Numbered from the stretch's first letter, positions 1-9,932 are shown. The stretch is DNA of 64,000 nucleotides from Legionella jordanis (GCF_900637635.1 NZ_LR134383.1:764501-828500), one strand, 5' to 3'. Made by a program: numbers and translations. Notes: a model not told the origin generated them from the sequence alone.

Positions 1-702
1 CAAGGAAGAGCTTGCGATGAGTTTCTAAAGGGTTTGGACAGCCTTGGACTGTCTTCTTCTGAAATTCCACAGTTGCCAGAAGTCAGTCAGCGCCTTTTTG
101 CCTTAACCGGTTGGCAAGTGGCTCCGGTTGCAGCTTTAATTTCGGCTCAGGAATTCTTTCAACTGCTGGCTGAACGTCGTTTTCCAGCTGCTACCTTCAT
201 TCGCTGCATGGAAGAATTAGACTACGTGCAAGAGCCAGATATTTTTCATGAGCTTTTTGGCCATTGCCCTATGCTAACCGATCCAGTATATGCGGATTTT
301 GTCTGTAATTATGCCCGTCGAGTGCTCAGTTTGCCTCAAGAAGCCTGGCCTCTTTTACAACGTCTGTTTTGGTTTACCGTTGAGTTTGGTTTAATCAAAA
401 CCGATAAAGGACTGCGTGCCTACGGTGGCGGTATTTTATCTTCCATCAGCGAAACCCCTTACAGCGTTGAGAGTGATGCGGCCATGCGGGTTTTGTTTGA
501 CCCTGTGGTTGCTTTCCGCACTCCTTATCGCATTGACATGCTGCAGCCCGTTTATTTTGTTATTGACAACTATCAAGAGCTTTACAATTTTGTGGAGTCC
601 GATATAACAGCATTAATGGATCGGGCTAAAGAATTGGGTGAATATCCGCCATTCTTCCCCATCGATAAAAATAACCCAAGCATCCACATCCTGGCCTGCT
701 AA
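1..702 (+). CDS. phhA: phenylalanine-4-hydroxylase, 5' end outside window
   Basis: Tetrahydrobiopterin- and iron-dependent monooxygenase that converts phenylalanine to tyrosine in the cytoplasm. The frame is open from the first base (QGRACDEFLKGL...), so the gene is cut by the window edge and the TTG at 34 is not its start. The visible 233 residues carry the iron site: the HELFGH motif supplies two His ligands and the Glu in TVEFGL the third. YGGGILSS of the catalytic domain is also present. About 40 N-terminal residues are probably missing, judging from the family length near 270. In Legionella this enzyme feeds tyrosine into the pyomelanin route (family knowledge). No clear terminator separates it from letA. 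Confidence 0.95.
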   Translation, partial: QGRACDEFLKGLDSLGLSSSEIPQLPEVSQRLFALTGWQVAPVAALISAQEFFQLLAERRFPAATFIRCMEELDYVQEPDIFHELFGHCPMLTDPVYADFVCNYARRVLSLPQEAWPLLQRLFWFTVEFGLIKTDKGLRAYGGGILSSISETPYSVESDAAMRVLFDPVVAFRTPYRIDMLQPVYFVIDNYQELYNFVESDITALMDRAKELGEYPPFFPIDKNNPSIHILAC

Positions 703-933
703 TCAAGACAGGATTATCAAACGGGCTTTACTTTGTCAGTGAGCAATGGACTATACTATTGAAAGACACAAATCTCGCTTTCATAAAGGAGCAGACTATG
801 TGTGGGGATGTTTAGCAACTGAACAGGGATAACCGTTCACTGAGCAACAATCAGCGCAATTGTAATGCCCGATTAGTCTTGCTAATATCGATGCATGTTT
901 TGTGTTCATTGGCTGCAGGTCAAGGAGCATCGC

Positions 934-1596
934 TTGATAAAAGTTCTAATTGTTGATGACCATGCCCTAGTCAGAATGGGTATTCGACGATTATTGGAAG
1001 ATATGCCAGATGTTGAGGTGGTAGCAGACGCTGAAAGTGGCGAACAAGCTTTAACGTTAGTCAAATCCCATAAACCTGATGTGGTACTGCTGGATATGAA
1101 AATGCCAGGGATAGATGGTTGGGAGGTGACAAGGCGTCTTAAGAAAACCAATCCTCTGGTTAAAGTGATTGCCGTTACGGCTGTCTGTGCTGAGCCAATG
1201 CCGACGCGTGTCCTGCAATTAGGGGCAATGGGTTATCTAACCAAAGAATCCGGCGCTGAAGAAATGGCCGCAGCCATTCGCAAAGTGGCAAGAGGTGAGA
1301 AATATTTAAGTGCCGAAATCGCGCAAAAAATGGCTATTAACAGTTTGGAAGCCACGCAAGACTCACCGTTTGATTCCCTATCTGAACGGGAAATGCAAGT
1401 GATGCTGATGATCACCAGTGGTATGACAGTACAGGATATTGCTGATCGTTTATTCTTGAGCTCCAAAACCATCAATGGCTATCGTTACCGCATGTTTGAA
1501 AAATTGGGTATTAAAAATGATGTGGAGTTGACGTTTCTGGCTATGAAACATCGAGTGATTGAACAACCCAATGATGCCTTGCATGATGAACATTAA
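934..1596 (+). CDS. letA: response regulator LetA (GacA/UvrY family)
   Basis: Two-component response regulator of the NarL/FixJ class. The receiver domain is at residues 1-120, with acidic pocket D8-D9, phosphoacceptor D54 in LLDMKMPG and the conserved Lys in YLTKES. A LuxR-type helix-turn-helix is at about 146-205 (LSEREMQVMLMI...SSKTINGYRYRMFEKL). I chose the TTG at 934 because AAGGAG lies at 922-927 and the protein then begins MIKVLIVDDH like its relatives. An upstream ATG at 895 would add 13 unconserved residues. In Legionella, LetA with sensor LetS activates the small RNAs RsmY/RsmZ, relieves CsrA repression and starts the transmissive phase. The downstream neighbour uvrC repeats the uvrY-uvrC order of enterobacteria. 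LetS is not in this window. Confidence 0.95.
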   Translation: MIKVLIVDDHALVRMGIRRLLEDMPDVEVVADAESGEQALTLVKSHKPDVVLLDMKMPGIDGWEVTRRLKKTNPLVKVIAVTAVCAEPMPTRVLQLGAMGYLTKESGAEEMAAAIRKVARGEKYLSAEIAQKMAINSLEATQDSPFDSLSEREMQVMLMITSGMTVQDIADRLFLSSKTINGYRYRMFEKLGIKNDVELTFLAMKHRVIEQPNDALHDEH

Positions 1597-1696
1597 CCAA
1601 TCCTGACTCTCTTGCGAAAACCTCACCCAAACCCTTTTGCTTTTCGCTAGAATTACATTGCATGATGTTGCGAATAAATTTTATTGAATACTAGTT

Positions 1697-3541
1697 ATGA
1701 ATTCCTCAGATTTGACGACCTTTCTTGCTAATTTAAGTAATGATCCTGGTGTTTATCGCATGCTCGATAACGAAGGGACAGTTCTTTATGTGGGTAAGGC
1801 ACGCGACTTAAAGAAGCGGGTTAGCAGCTATTTTAATAAGCAAAATACAGGGGGCAAAACCCGTTCTTTAGTCAGTCAAATCGCTGATATTGAAGTCAGC
1901 ATTACTCGTAGTGAGACTGAAGCGTTACTGCTGGAGAGTAATTTAATCAAAGCGCTGCGCCCAAAATACAATGTATTGCTAAGAGACGACAAATCCTACC
2001 CCTATATTCATGTCACTGGCCATGAATTTCCTCGAATGGAGCTTTATCGAAGTAAGAAAAAGCCCCAAAAAGGGGAGTTCTATGGGCCATTTCCCAGCGT
2101 TGCAGCGGTTCGCGATACATTAAGTACCATTCAGAAAGTTTTTAAGATCAGGAATTGTCGAGACAGCTATTTTAATGCCCGCTCACGTCCTTGCTTGCAA
2201 TATCAAATTAAACGTTGCGGCGCGCCTTGTACAGGTTACATTTCTGCTGAGGAATACAAACAGGCGCTTATGGATGCAAGACGTTTCCTGCAAGGGAAAT
2301 CGCAACTTATCCTCGATGATTTGGAAAAAAGGATGGAGCAAGCCGTATCGCATCTTGCCTTTGAAGAAGCAGCCAGCCTGCGGGATCAAATCAAGAGTTT
2401 GCGTTTAATCCAGGAGCAGCAAGGGGTGGTTCAACTCAGGGGGGATGCGGATGTGATTGCCATCGAAGCGCAACCTGGGTTTGCTTGCATACAATGTGTC
2501 ACTATTCGAGATGGGCGTGTTCTGGCAAGCAACAGCTTCTTCCCTACGGTACCTCAGCGAGAGTTTGTTGAAGATGAACAAGCTGAGAACGATTTATGGC
2601 AGCAGGTTTTTGAAGCGTTTATTGCCTTTTACTATATTGATACGCCACAAAGAATCCCAGAACTTATTTTAAGCAATCAGGCCATTGATGATCTGAAAGC
2701 TCTGGAAACGATGTTGAGTGAATTGCGTGGTAAACGGTGTCAAATCCAAACAAAACCAAGAGGCGTAAAAGCTCGGTGGATGGATTTTGCTCTTAATAAT
2801 TTAAATCTATCCGTGGCCGACCATATAGCTTCCTCGGCCACCATGAAAAAACGGTATGATGCCTTAGGGCAATTTTTACAACGCCAGCAAGCCATTGACC
2901 GAATGGAATGCTTTGATATAAGCCATACCCAAGGGGAAGCAACGGTTGCTTCTTGTGTGGTTTTTGACAGTGAAGGCCCCAAAAAAAGTGATTATCGACG
3001 TTTTAACATTCATGGCATTACCCCCGGTGATGATTACGCCGCCATGGAGCAAGCCCTTACCCGGCGCTTCAAGAAACTGTTACAAGAGCAAAATTTGCCG
3101 GATGTTCTGATTATTGATGGCGGTAAAGGGCAAGTTGCGGTCGCAAAGCGCATTTTTGAGCAATTGGGAATTTTTTCAGTAACTCTACTTGGCATAGCCA
3201 AGGGGCCAGAACGGAAAGCAGGTTGGGAGCGTCTTATTTTATCGAGTGAAGACCGAGAGTTAAGTTTGCCTGCTGATTCACCAGCACTGCATTTACTGCA
3301 GCACATTCGCGACGAGGCCCACCGCTTTGCAATCACTTCTCATCGTAAAAAACGGCAAAGCAGCAGTCTGGATTCTTCGCTGGAAACCATAGAAGGCGTT
3401 GGCCCCAAAAGACGGCAGGCACTATTACGCCGCTTTGGCGGATTGCGTGAGTTGGCCCGTGCCCCTATTGAGGAAATTGCCAAGGTAAATGGCATTAATG
3501 AAGCATTGGCAAGAAGAATTTATGAGCATTTTCATCAATAG
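1697..3541 (+). CDS. uvrC: excinuclease ABC subunit C
   Basis: Nuclease subunit of the UvrABC nucleotide excision repair system; it makes both incisions around a bulky lesion. Domains in order: GIY-YIG nuclease at about residues 16-95 ([21 protein letters not shown]), a Cys-containing region ([15 protein letters not shown]) at about 165-180, a UVR motif near 200-235, the RNase H-like C-terminal nuclease at about 265-540 (ECFDISH, IDGGKGQ), and a C-terminal helix-hairpin-helix pair at about 560-614 ([18 protein letters not shown]). At 614 residues it is full length. It lies 100 bp after letA on the same strand and may be partly co-transcribed. It converges on the hydrolase gene with only 18 bp between stops, so there is little room for a terminator. 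Confidence 0.97.
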   Translation: MNSSDLTTFLANLSNDPGVYRMLDNEGTVLYVGKARDLKKRVSSYFNKQNTGGKTRSLVSQIADIEVSITRSETEALLLESNLIKALRPKYNVLLRDDKSYPYIHVTGHEFPRMELYRSKKKPQKGEFYGPFPSVAAVRDTLSTIQKVFKIRNCRDSYFNARSRPCLQYQIKRCGAPCTGYISAEEYKQALMDARRFLQGKSQLILDDLEKRMEQAVSHLAFEEAASLRDQIKSLRLIQEQQGVVQLRGDADVIAIEAQPGFACIQCVTIRDGRVLASNSFFPTVPQREFVEDEQAENDLWQQVFEAFIAFYYIDTPQRIPELILSNQAIDDLKALETMLSELRGKRCQIQTKPRGVKARWMDFALNNLNLSVADHIASSATMKKRYDALGQFLQRQQAIDRMECFDISHTQGEATVASCVVFDSEGPKKSDYRRFNIHGITPGDDYAAMEQALTRRFKKLLQEQNLPDVLIIDGGKGQVAVAKRIFEQLGIFSVTLLGIAKGPERKAGWERLILSSEDRELSLPADSPALHLLQHIRDEAHRFAITSHRKKRQSSSLDSSLETIEGVGPKRRQALLRRFGGLRELARAPIEEIAKVNGINEALARRIYEHFHQ

Positions 3542-3559
3542 GTCTAGCTAATGTCTAAA

Positions 3560-4630
3560 TTAGTCGTATAAATTTCTATAGCTCTCCGGATGTCGCTTTT
3601 TAATCCAATTTAAGATTTTTGGCCAAAGTTGTTGATGGGCAATGGGAGAGACTAAAGGCCCTAAATGCTGAAACATGGGACCGTTATCACTCATATAAGT
3701 CAAAATTTCTGCAGATGCATTGTGGGCGACATGAAGTCCCTGGATTGTTGAATCTGGAGGAACAATAAGTCCAGGGGGGTTCACTATGGCTAAAGTTGCA
3801 GTGTGCAAATGGCTGATGCCGGTTTGGCCTTTGCCAATTTTTAAAGTTCCTTTCAAAAAGCGATCCTGACGGAATAACTGTTCAACTGTTTCTTTAAACA
3901 ACGGCCAGGGCAGTGGCAATTCATCATAAGTCCATCTTCCCACTTTGCTGTGTATTTCCAAAGCGAGTGGGTCAAGGCAGCTGGCTACCCAATCCATAAC
4001 ACGCTGCATTTGAAAGACTTCAGGTGAAGCGTTGAGGCTTAGCCAATTGATGAAAGATCCGGAAACTGATGGGCTTGTAAGAGGTCTAATCATCTCCAAA
4101 TCGGGAATAGCGGCTGCGGCTTTCGCAATAGGGCCGCCATGTTTCCCAAAAACCAAAGGTGAATCAACCAGAATCAATTCTGAAACGAGTTCTGGAAATA
4201 GCGTTGCAAAAATAGCAGCAAAAGTTCCACCTAAGGAGTGCCCAGCCAGTATTCTTGGTTCTGTTCGGCCGCTGTCGGCTTCAATGACTTCCATGGCTTC
4301 AAGCGGCAAATAATGGACATACTCCAGCAAGCCATAATTTTCTTCCCTTTCCGTTGGAATAGTCCATTCCAGTAAATACAGCTTCAGGCCAATACTTAAA
4401 AGCTGCTGCACGACACTGACTCTGGGGATTAAATCCCAGATGTAAGGGCGTTTAAATGGTGCTGGAATAATTAAAAGATTTAAGCCCGCATCAGACACAC
4501 GGCTGTGATATTTGCGAATCCTGGCTCCGGGAAGGTCAGCAATGATTTGATAGGGTGTTTCCTGAGGGTCAAGCCCGAATTGGCCTATCCATTTTCCAAT
4601 ATTTCTGCGGGTTAAGTCCATCCATTGCAT
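3560..4630 (-). CDS. alpha/beta hydrolase related to PhaC-type polyhydroxyalkanoate synthases
   Basis: A 356-residue cytoplasmic alpha/beta hydrolase. The N-terminal layout (NLLIIPAPFKRPYIWDL, then VVQQLLSIGLKLYLLEW) is that of class III/PhaC-like proteins. The nucleophile elbow reads AGHSLGG near residue 130, with serine where true PHA synthases have cysteine. A late His in LGPLVSPIAHQQ is a plausible catalytic His. It could be a PHA depolymerase-like or esterase enzyme rather than a synthase; the substrate is unknown. No phaR/phaE partner is adjacent. It is transcribed towards uvrC and divergently from enhA, sharing a 205 bp upstream region. The family assignment is fairly firm, the activity is not. 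Confidence 0.7.
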   Translation of the reverse strand: MQWMDLTRRNIGKWIGQFGLDPQETPYQIIADLPGARIRKYHSRVSDAGLNLLIIPAPFKRPYIWDLIPRVSVVQQLLSIGLKLYLLEWTIPTEREENYGLLEYVHYLPLEAMEVIEADSGRTEPRILAGHSLGGTFAAIFATLFPELVSELILVDSPLVFGKHGGPIAKAAAAIPDLEMIRPLTSPSVSGSFINWLSLNASPEVFQMQRVMDWVASCLDPLALEIHSKVGRWTYDELPLPWPLFKETVEQLFRQDRFLKGTLKIGKGQTGISHLHTATLAIVNPPGLIVPPDSTIQGLHVAHNASAEILTYMSDNGPMFQHLGPLVSPIAHQQLWPKILNWIKKRHPESYRNLYD

Positions 4631-4835
4631 TGTTAAATCCTATTTGCTCTCCTTATTTAAGAGTAATAAGAAATTGCAAGACCTGCAAAAATTTAATTCA
4701 GCTTCTATAAGAATGTCAGTTTTATTTCTAAACTTTCTGAGGGAATGACCGAAATAAAACTTTAGAAAAGGCGTTTGTATTTTAAGCACGATTTTTGCAT
4801 AAGCATAATTAAATCAAAAGAGCAGGGGAATCACA

Positions 4836-5561
4836 ATGAAGAAACTACTACAAGTGATTGCACTCAGTACGCCGGCCTTGGCAATCCATGCAAATACTTA
4901 CTATGGTACCGGACTTTGTGGATACCCGCAATACGAATGCATCAAGGTGAGCAGCGGTCAGACCTGGGAGTCCCTTTTTCCTGATCCGCAACAGCGAGAC
5001 ATCGTTCAAAGGCTCAATCGAACCTACAATCACCTGTGGGCAGGAAAAGAGATAGCCGTACCTAAAAATATGGCGAATAAAACCATGTTGGATTTCTCAC
5101 CTTTTCCTTTAAAAATAGAGCCGGGCGAAAAACAAGTGATTGTCGACCAGGATAAATTAGCCTGGGCTGCTTATGATGTGCAAGGCCATTTGGTGAAATG
5201 GGGGCCAATCTCATCGGGTAGCGACGTGTGTTCAGACCATAGCAGCAAAACCTGCAGAACCATGACAGGAATCTTTCATTTTTTCAGCAAGGAAAATGAA
5301 AAATGCCGCTCTAATGTCTTCCCTGTCGGTAAAGGCGGAGCCAAAATGCCTTATTGCATGTACTTTCATAAAGGGTTTGCCCTCCATGGTGCGCAAGACA
5401 TTCCAGGCTATCGGGCCAGCCACGGTTGTGTGAGGATGTTCACCGAAGATGCAAAGTGGATGAATCATGAATTTATTGATTTATCTAATGATAAAACGCA
5501 GACCTTAGGAACGAAAGTTATTGTTCGACCCCTTATCGCACAGAGTGAGAAAAAGCAATGA
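4836..5561 (+). CDS. enhA: enhanced entry protein EnhA, L,D-transpeptidase (YkuD) domain
   Basis: First gene of enhABC, a locus linked to efficient host-cell entry by Legionella. The 241-residue product has a signal peptide (cleavage near residue 20, ...LAIHAN), a LysM-like segment at about 36-78 (SSGQTWESLFPD ... WAGKEIAVP), and a YkuD catalytic domain at about 100-230. The catalytic signature is complete: H184 in ALHGA and SHGCVRM with C198. A periplasmic peptidoglycan-remodelling L,D-transpeptidase is therefore expected. Six further cysteines, some probably disulfide-bonded, lie outside the active site. Its stop overlaps the enhB start by 4 bp (ATGA), implying translational coupling. Confidence 0.9.
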   Translation: MKKLLQVIALSTPALAIHANTYYGTGLCGYPQYECIKVSSGQTWESLFPDPQQRDIVQRLNRTYNHLWAGKEIAVPKNMANKTMLDFSPFPLKIEPGEKQVIVDQDKLAWAAYDVQGHLVKWGPISSGSDVCSDHSSKTCRTMTGIFHFFSKENEKCRSNVFPVGKGGAKMPYCMYFHKGFALHGAQDIPGYRASHGCVRMFTEDAKWMNHEFIDLSNDKTQTLGTKVIVRPLIAQSEKKQ

Positions 5562-6118
5562 AAACAAAAACTCAACTAAAAAAGAGCCTTCTTTTGCTAT
5601 CTGCCTTATGTGTTGTAATGGGAGCTGCTGAGGCAAAAAAATCAACTGCAGACAAAGATCCGCAGGCAGTAAAAGAAGCAGATAATATGAAAAATCCCAT
5701 CGGTTGTTACGACACGGGTTATCAGTTCGATTTAAAAACACTGCATTTATTGCCGAGTATGGCAGGGAAAAGGCAGTCGTTGTATTTTATATTCAATGCC
5801 TTAAATCAACCGGTTAATTTATTTCAAATGCGTGATGGTGAAAGTTCTCGGAGTTTATATTTAAATCACAGCATTAATGCTCGTCAGTGGGCTGGGTTAT
5901 CAACCACAGAAAAGAAAGTTAAATTCATTTGCACGGTGCCAGAAGCAAAAAATCCATATGGAAAAATCGTGGATTGCGCGGAAAGTTTAAAAGTCTGTGA
6001 GTACACCAATGTACGTTATGGCTTAAACAATCGCGGCAATTTTTGGATCGTCAATAGTAATGATAAAAATGGCGCAATAAGGGATGTGGTGCATTACGGT
6101 GTTATTCCAGGTATGTGA
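5558..6118 (+). CDS. enhB: enhanced entry protein EnhB
   Basis: Identified mainly by position between enhA and enhC, plus size and signal peptide. The 186 residues begin MKTKTQLKKSLLLLSALCVV, a Sec signal peptide likely cleaved near AEA (residue 25), and give a secreted or periplasmic protein with three cysteines in the mature part (IGCYD, FICTVP, VDCAESLKVC region). No catalytic motif is visible. The mature domain looks like a small beta-rich fold. The function is not known in detail. The start overlaps the enhA stop, and a 68 bp spacer precedes enhC, so all three genes probably share a transcript. Confidence 0.85.
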   Translation: MKTKTQLKKSLLLLSALCVVMGAAEAKKSTADKDPQAVKEADNMKNPIGCYDTGYQFDLKTLHLLPSMAGKRQSLYFIFNALNQPVNLFQMRDGESSRSLYLNHSINARQWAGLSTTEKKVKFICTVPEAKNPYGKIVDCAESLKVCEYTNVRYGLNNRGNFWIVNSNDKNGAIRDVVHYGVIPGM

Positions 6119-6186
6119 TGCATGAACAAAAATTCTGCGCGATAAGCCGCTGTTATGCGGTAACATAAGAGAGAAGGGGAATTACC

Positions 6187-9100
6187 ATGAAATCATTCGT
6201 ACCATGGTTTTGTTTGGTTGCAGCCACTGGAAGCCAATCCGTTTATGCAGTGAATGGTCTTGAGGCTTATCGTCAGGGTAACTATCCTCTAGCTGCCCAG
6301 ACTCTTGCTAAAGAAGCAGAGAAAGACCCTATTGCCAATTATTATTTAGGCCGCATGCGATTGTACGGTTATGGAGAACTAAAAAATAATGCGATGGCGC
6401 TTCGATATTTTGAGCAAGCGGGTGAAAAAGGAGTTTTGGAGGCACAGCTGTTGCTGGCACGTTATCATTTAATTGATGCAAAAGATCCAGAAAAAGCTTT
6501 ATATTGGTTTAAAAAAGCCGCCGCAGCAGGTGATTTAAACGCGCAATTGTATTGTGCAGCCGCGAATTTATTTGGGTTTGGCACCAAAGTAAATGCGGAT
6601 GCCGCGAGAAAATATTACATTGATGCCGCCAAACGCGGAAACGCCATTGCCCAATATACCATCGCTGAATATTTCCTGGATGCCCGCAATGCAGCCAATA
6701 AAAAATTAGGTCTGATTTGGTTAAACAAAGCGGTTGAGCAGGGCAATCCAAAAGCTCAACTGAAAATGGCTGAATTACATCTGACGGGTAAATTGCTGCC
6801 TAAGGATGAAGTAAAAGCCAATGCACTCATCAATCAGGCAGTAGCCCAGGGCTATATTCCTGCCCTACGTAAACTAGGGGAATTGGCGGTTGCTAAAAAT
6901 GATTTTGATGCGGCCAAGGATTGGTATACCAAAGCTGCTGCCGCTAATGATACCGAAGCCGAAATGGCTCTGGCTAATTTGTACCTCGACAGCAAGAATA
7001 AATTATATAATCCAAAAACCGCATTTATGTGGGTATTGCAGGCCGCACGCAATGGCTCTGCAGAGGCTCAAACTATCCTGGCTGGCATGTATCAATCGGG
7101 TAACGGGGTTTCAGCTGATCCAGCGCTGGCGGCACAATGGCAACAAAAAGCGAAGGAGACTGCGGCCTTTAAGGCAAAAACAAAGCCCGCAATCGAAGTA
7201 TCTCAATGGCTTAGCAATGGCAAGATAAGCAATTTTAATATCGACGGTTTTCGTTTAGGCGGTATTTACAACGCCTGGAAAAATCCAAGGGCATTAAAGG
7301 AGAACAATTATAATGTTGCTCCGCTCATGGAAACAGTCAGTCGTGGAGAACTTTATAATCCCAAATTTGCAATGATGCAGCCAAAGGAAATTGCCATCAG
7401 TGAGTATTTTGACATGATTGCATCCGCACTCAATCAAGATAGCGCCAACTCCTTCTTCCAACAACGTTATTCCCTGGATCCACAGATGGAAGCGCTTCAA
7501 CTTACTTCATCCCTTGCGGTGGCTCATCCAGAAAACTATTCTGTAGCTCAGCAAAATCTACCCTATGCTTTTTCTGATGATCCGCAACCCTTTAATTATC
7601 TCGATCAATTAACCAGGGGCTGGCTATATCAATCCAATATGCAAGCCGTTTTGAGTGAATTATATGGACGAGCCATTCTTGGCGAATCTGCCGCCCAATT
7701 TCAGCTCGGCCAACTTTATGACTATGGCATTGCAGTGGCTAAAAATATTCCTCAAGCCATTACTTATTACGAATTGGCAGCCATGCAACAAGACGTCAGG
7801 GCTGAATACAATTTAGGTCTCCTTTATTTGGAAGGAAAGACTACGCCCGTTGATTACTACAAGGGAATAAGCTGGCTAACCGATGCGGCGTTTAAAGGTA
7901 ACGTCCATGCACAATATGCCTTGGCCAATATTTACGAGAAAGGGTTTAAGGATCCAGCGGGTAACCTAGTTATTCAACCGGATCCCCAGCGAGCTGTGTC
8001 GATGTATTATTTGGCATCATCCAACCATTTTGGTCCTGCGCAATACCGATTGGCTGAGTATTTGGTTAAACAAAAAAACAGCGGTTTAAGCGTCGCTGCC
8101 AAAACCAATCGTGCCAAATTGATTAAACGGTTGTATGCGGGCGCAGTTCAGGAAGGGGTAGCGGAGGCCAATTTACCTCTGGCTTTCTACAATGCCATGG
8201 ATCAAGATCCTAAAAAACAGGCCCATGCCTTCGAAGTGGCTAAACAAGAGGCGAAAAAAGGCAACAGCTATGCGGCCTTGCTCTTAGGGATCATGTATGA
8301 GCGTGGCATTGCTGTAGCAGCCAATGATGCAGAATCACTATACTGGTACCAACAGGCCGGCCTCAACCCTGTTAACTCCTTTATCCTGGGTACTTATTAT
8401 GCTGAAGGTTCAGGTGTGAGCAAGGATTTGGAACGAGGGAAAGCGTTACTGCAACAAGCCGCCGATGCTGGGTTCTCCTATGCCAATCTAAATTTGGCGG
8501 TATTAAAGCAGGAACATGCTGAGGATTTTCTGCCTGAACTAGATAAGGCTCGACAACTTGGCAACAGCACAGCTGGTTTACTTCTTGCAGATTACTACCT
8601 CGCTTCAGGCAGTGATCCCAAAAACATGCAACAAGCCAGAGATATTTATCAGTATTTTGCAGATAAGGGTGATAAGGAAGCTCAACTGAAATTGGCATAT
8701 CTCTATGACCAGGGTCTGGGTACCGAACAAAATCCTGAGCTTGCCGCGAGATGGTATACGGCAGCTGCTGAGCAAGGTCAACCTACTGCGCAATTCCTAT
8801 TGGCTCGCATGCATCAATTAGGACGGATTGGCAATGCCCCTGACTATGAGCAAGCGAAGAAATGGTATTCAGCTTCCAAAAGCAATTATCCTCGCTCTGC
8901 AGTAGCCTTGGGGTTTATTTATGAAACGGTTGATGATGATTACCAGCGTGCTTCCGAAAACTATCAACTAGCAGCTGAAAAGAATAATAAGGCCGGCCAA
9001 TTCAACTTAGGCTTAATCTATGAAGATGGCAAAGGCATGTCAGTAGATTATACAAAAGCTAAAACTCTCTTTAATCAGGCTGCTGATGCAGGTCTTAAAC

Positions 9101-9822
9101 AAGCAATGTCTCAACTTGGGGAGATATATTTCAATGGCTTTGCTGGAAATCGTGAGGAGCAACAAGCCTTGCACTGGTATAAAAAGGCAGCGGCACTTGG
9201 GGACAGCACGGCTCTTTATCAATTAGGGTTGTTATCCGAAACCGGCGTAGGAACCAAACTCGATTTTGCCGACGCGGTGAATTATTATCAACAATCGGCT
9301 GAAAAGGGCAATGATAAAGCCAAGCTCGCTCTTGCACGTATGTATCAATATGGCTTGGGCGTTATTAAAGACAATCAAAAGGCAGCTGAAATCTATACTG
9401 GATTGGCTGCCAATAATAATGCTTATGCCCAATATCAATTGGCTCTGCTGCAATTAGAAGGCATTAATGGCCAACCGAAAGTTGATGAGGGCAAGCGTTT
9501 ATTGGCACAAGCAAGTGCTAATGGCAGTCTCCTGGCCCGTAAAACACTGCAATGGCTCGATGCCCAACAACAGGACCGTTTAAGTTTTATTGAACCTGTT
9601 GTGTTGAATCAAACACCTACACTGGCAAGGCAATCTGCAAATCTAATGTATTTTGATGCTCTAAGTGAATGGAATGGCGGCAATGAAATTATGTCGCGCA
9701 TGATTTTGAATCAAATTATGAATCAATTCCCGCAATACATTCCAGCAAAGCGAGCGTTCGAGCAGTTAAATCAGGAAGGCCTGCCTACTGCACCAGTTAA
9801 CCTGAGTTCAGCAGCTGAGTAA
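6187..9822 (+). CDS. enhC: enhanced entry protein EnhC, large Sel1-like repeat protein
   Basis: A 1211-residue periplasmic protein made almost wholly of Sel1-like (TPR-related) repeats. After a signal peptide (cleavage near YAVNG, residue 22), degenerate units of about 36 residues recur, for example YQLGLLSETGVG and FNLGLIYEDGKG. A non-repeat insert lies at about residues 330-480 (LSNGKISNFNIDGF to NYSVAQQNLPYAF). In L. pneumophila, EnhC is needed for replication in activated macrophages and restrains the lytic transglycosylase Slt, limiting release of NOD1-stimulating muropeptides. The length is close to that of L. pneumophila EnhC, so the gene appears intact. GAAGGGG about 8 bp upstream serves as RBS, and a hairpin follows the stop. 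Confidence 0.93.
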   Translation: MKSFVPWFCLVAATGSQSVYAVNGLEAYRQGNYPLAAQTLAKEAEKDPIANYYLGRMRLYGYGELKNNAMALRYFEQAGEKGVLEAQLLLARYHLIDAKDPEKALYWFKKAAAAGDLNAQLYCAAANLFGFGTKVNADAARKYYIDAAKRGNAIAQYTIAEYFLDARNAANKKLGLIWLNKAVEQGNPKAQLKMAELHLTGKLLPKDEVKANALINQAVAQGYIPALRKLGELAVAKNDFDAAKDWYTKAAAANDTEAEMALANLYLDSKNKLYNPKTAFMWVLQAARNGSAEAQTILAGMYQSGNGVSADPALAAQWQQKAKETAAFKAKTKPAIEVSQWLSNGKISNFNIDGFRLGGIYNAWKNPRALKENNYNVAPLMETVSRGELYNPKFAMMQPKEIAISEYFDMIASALNQDSANSFFQQRYSLDPQMEALQLTSSLAVAHPENYSVAQQNLPYAFSDDPQPFNYLDQLTRGWLYQSNMQAVLSELYGRAILGESAAQFQLGQLYDYGIAVAKNIPQAITYYELAAMQQDVRAEYNLGLLYLEGKTTPVDYYKGISWLTDAAFKGNVHAQYALANIYEKGFKDPAGNLVIQPDPQRAVSMYYLASSNHFGPAQYRLAEYLVKQKNSGLSVAAKTNRAKLIKRLYAGAVQEGVAEANLPLAFYNAMDQDPKKQAHAFEVAKQEAKKGNSYAALLLGIMYERGIAVAANDAESLYWYQQAGLNPVNSFILGTYYAEGSGVSKDLERGKALLQQAADAGFSYANLNLAVLKQEHAEDFLPELDKARQLGNSTAGLLLADYYLASGSDPKNMQQARDIYQYFADKGDKEAQLKLAYLYDQGLGTEQNPELAARWYTAAAEQGQPTAQFLLARMHQLGRIGNAPDYEQAKKWYSASKSNYPRSAVALGFIYETVDDDYQRASENYQLAAEKNNKAGQFNLGLIYEDGKGMSVDYTKAKTLFNQAADAGLKQAMSQLGEIYFNGFAGNREEQQALHWYKKAAALGDSTALYQLGLLSETGVGTKLDFADAVNYYQQSAEKGNDKAKLALARMYQYGLGVIKDNQKAAEIYTGLAANNNAYAQYQLALLQLEGINGQPKVDEGKRLLAQASANGSLLARKTLQWLDAQQQDRLSFIEPVVLNQTPTLARQSANLMYFDALSEWNGGNEIMSRMILNQIMNQFPQYIPAKRAFEQLNQEGLPTAPVNLSSAAE

Positions 9823-9831
9823 TGGCTCACT

Positions 9832-9856
9832 AACACCTGCCTTTTTGGCAGGTGTT
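9832..9856 (+). terminator. hairpin after enhC, likely terminator of enhABC
   Basis: A perfect 10-bp stem (AACACCTGCC at 9832-9841, GGCAGGTGTT at 9847-9856) with a TTTTT loop starts 10 bp after the enhC stop. Only a weak T-rich stretch follows, so termination may be partial. A GTG at 9852 that opens a longer frame of the next gene lies inside the stem, which argues against using it as a start. Confidence 0.65.
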
Positions 9857-9932
9857 CCTTCATTGCAATTTTAACCATTCTTTTGCATTCTATTGTAATT
9901 CCGAAACTCAAGGACTGCTCGGGGCAAATACA

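Noticed and set aside
799-816. Mini-frame MCGDV with AAGGAG upstream between phhA and letA
   Set aside because: Five codons only. The frame after its stop stays open for some 45 codons but has no start and no recognisable protein.
895-933. Upstream ATG extension of letA
   Set aside because: The added 13 residues are not receiver-like and contain the AAGGAG that serves the TTG at 934.
4032-4313. Plus-strand open frame opposite the PhaC-like hydrolase
   Set aside because: It is a shadow of a well-supported minus-strand gene, with no RBS or family features. The same applies to the many other antisense frames inside uvrC, enhC, carB, cphA and the suf genes.
9852-9932. GTG start extending the DUF6790-like gene
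   Set aside because: The GTG lies inside the stem of the enhC hairpin and the extra residues are not conserved-looking; ATG 9933 is preferred.
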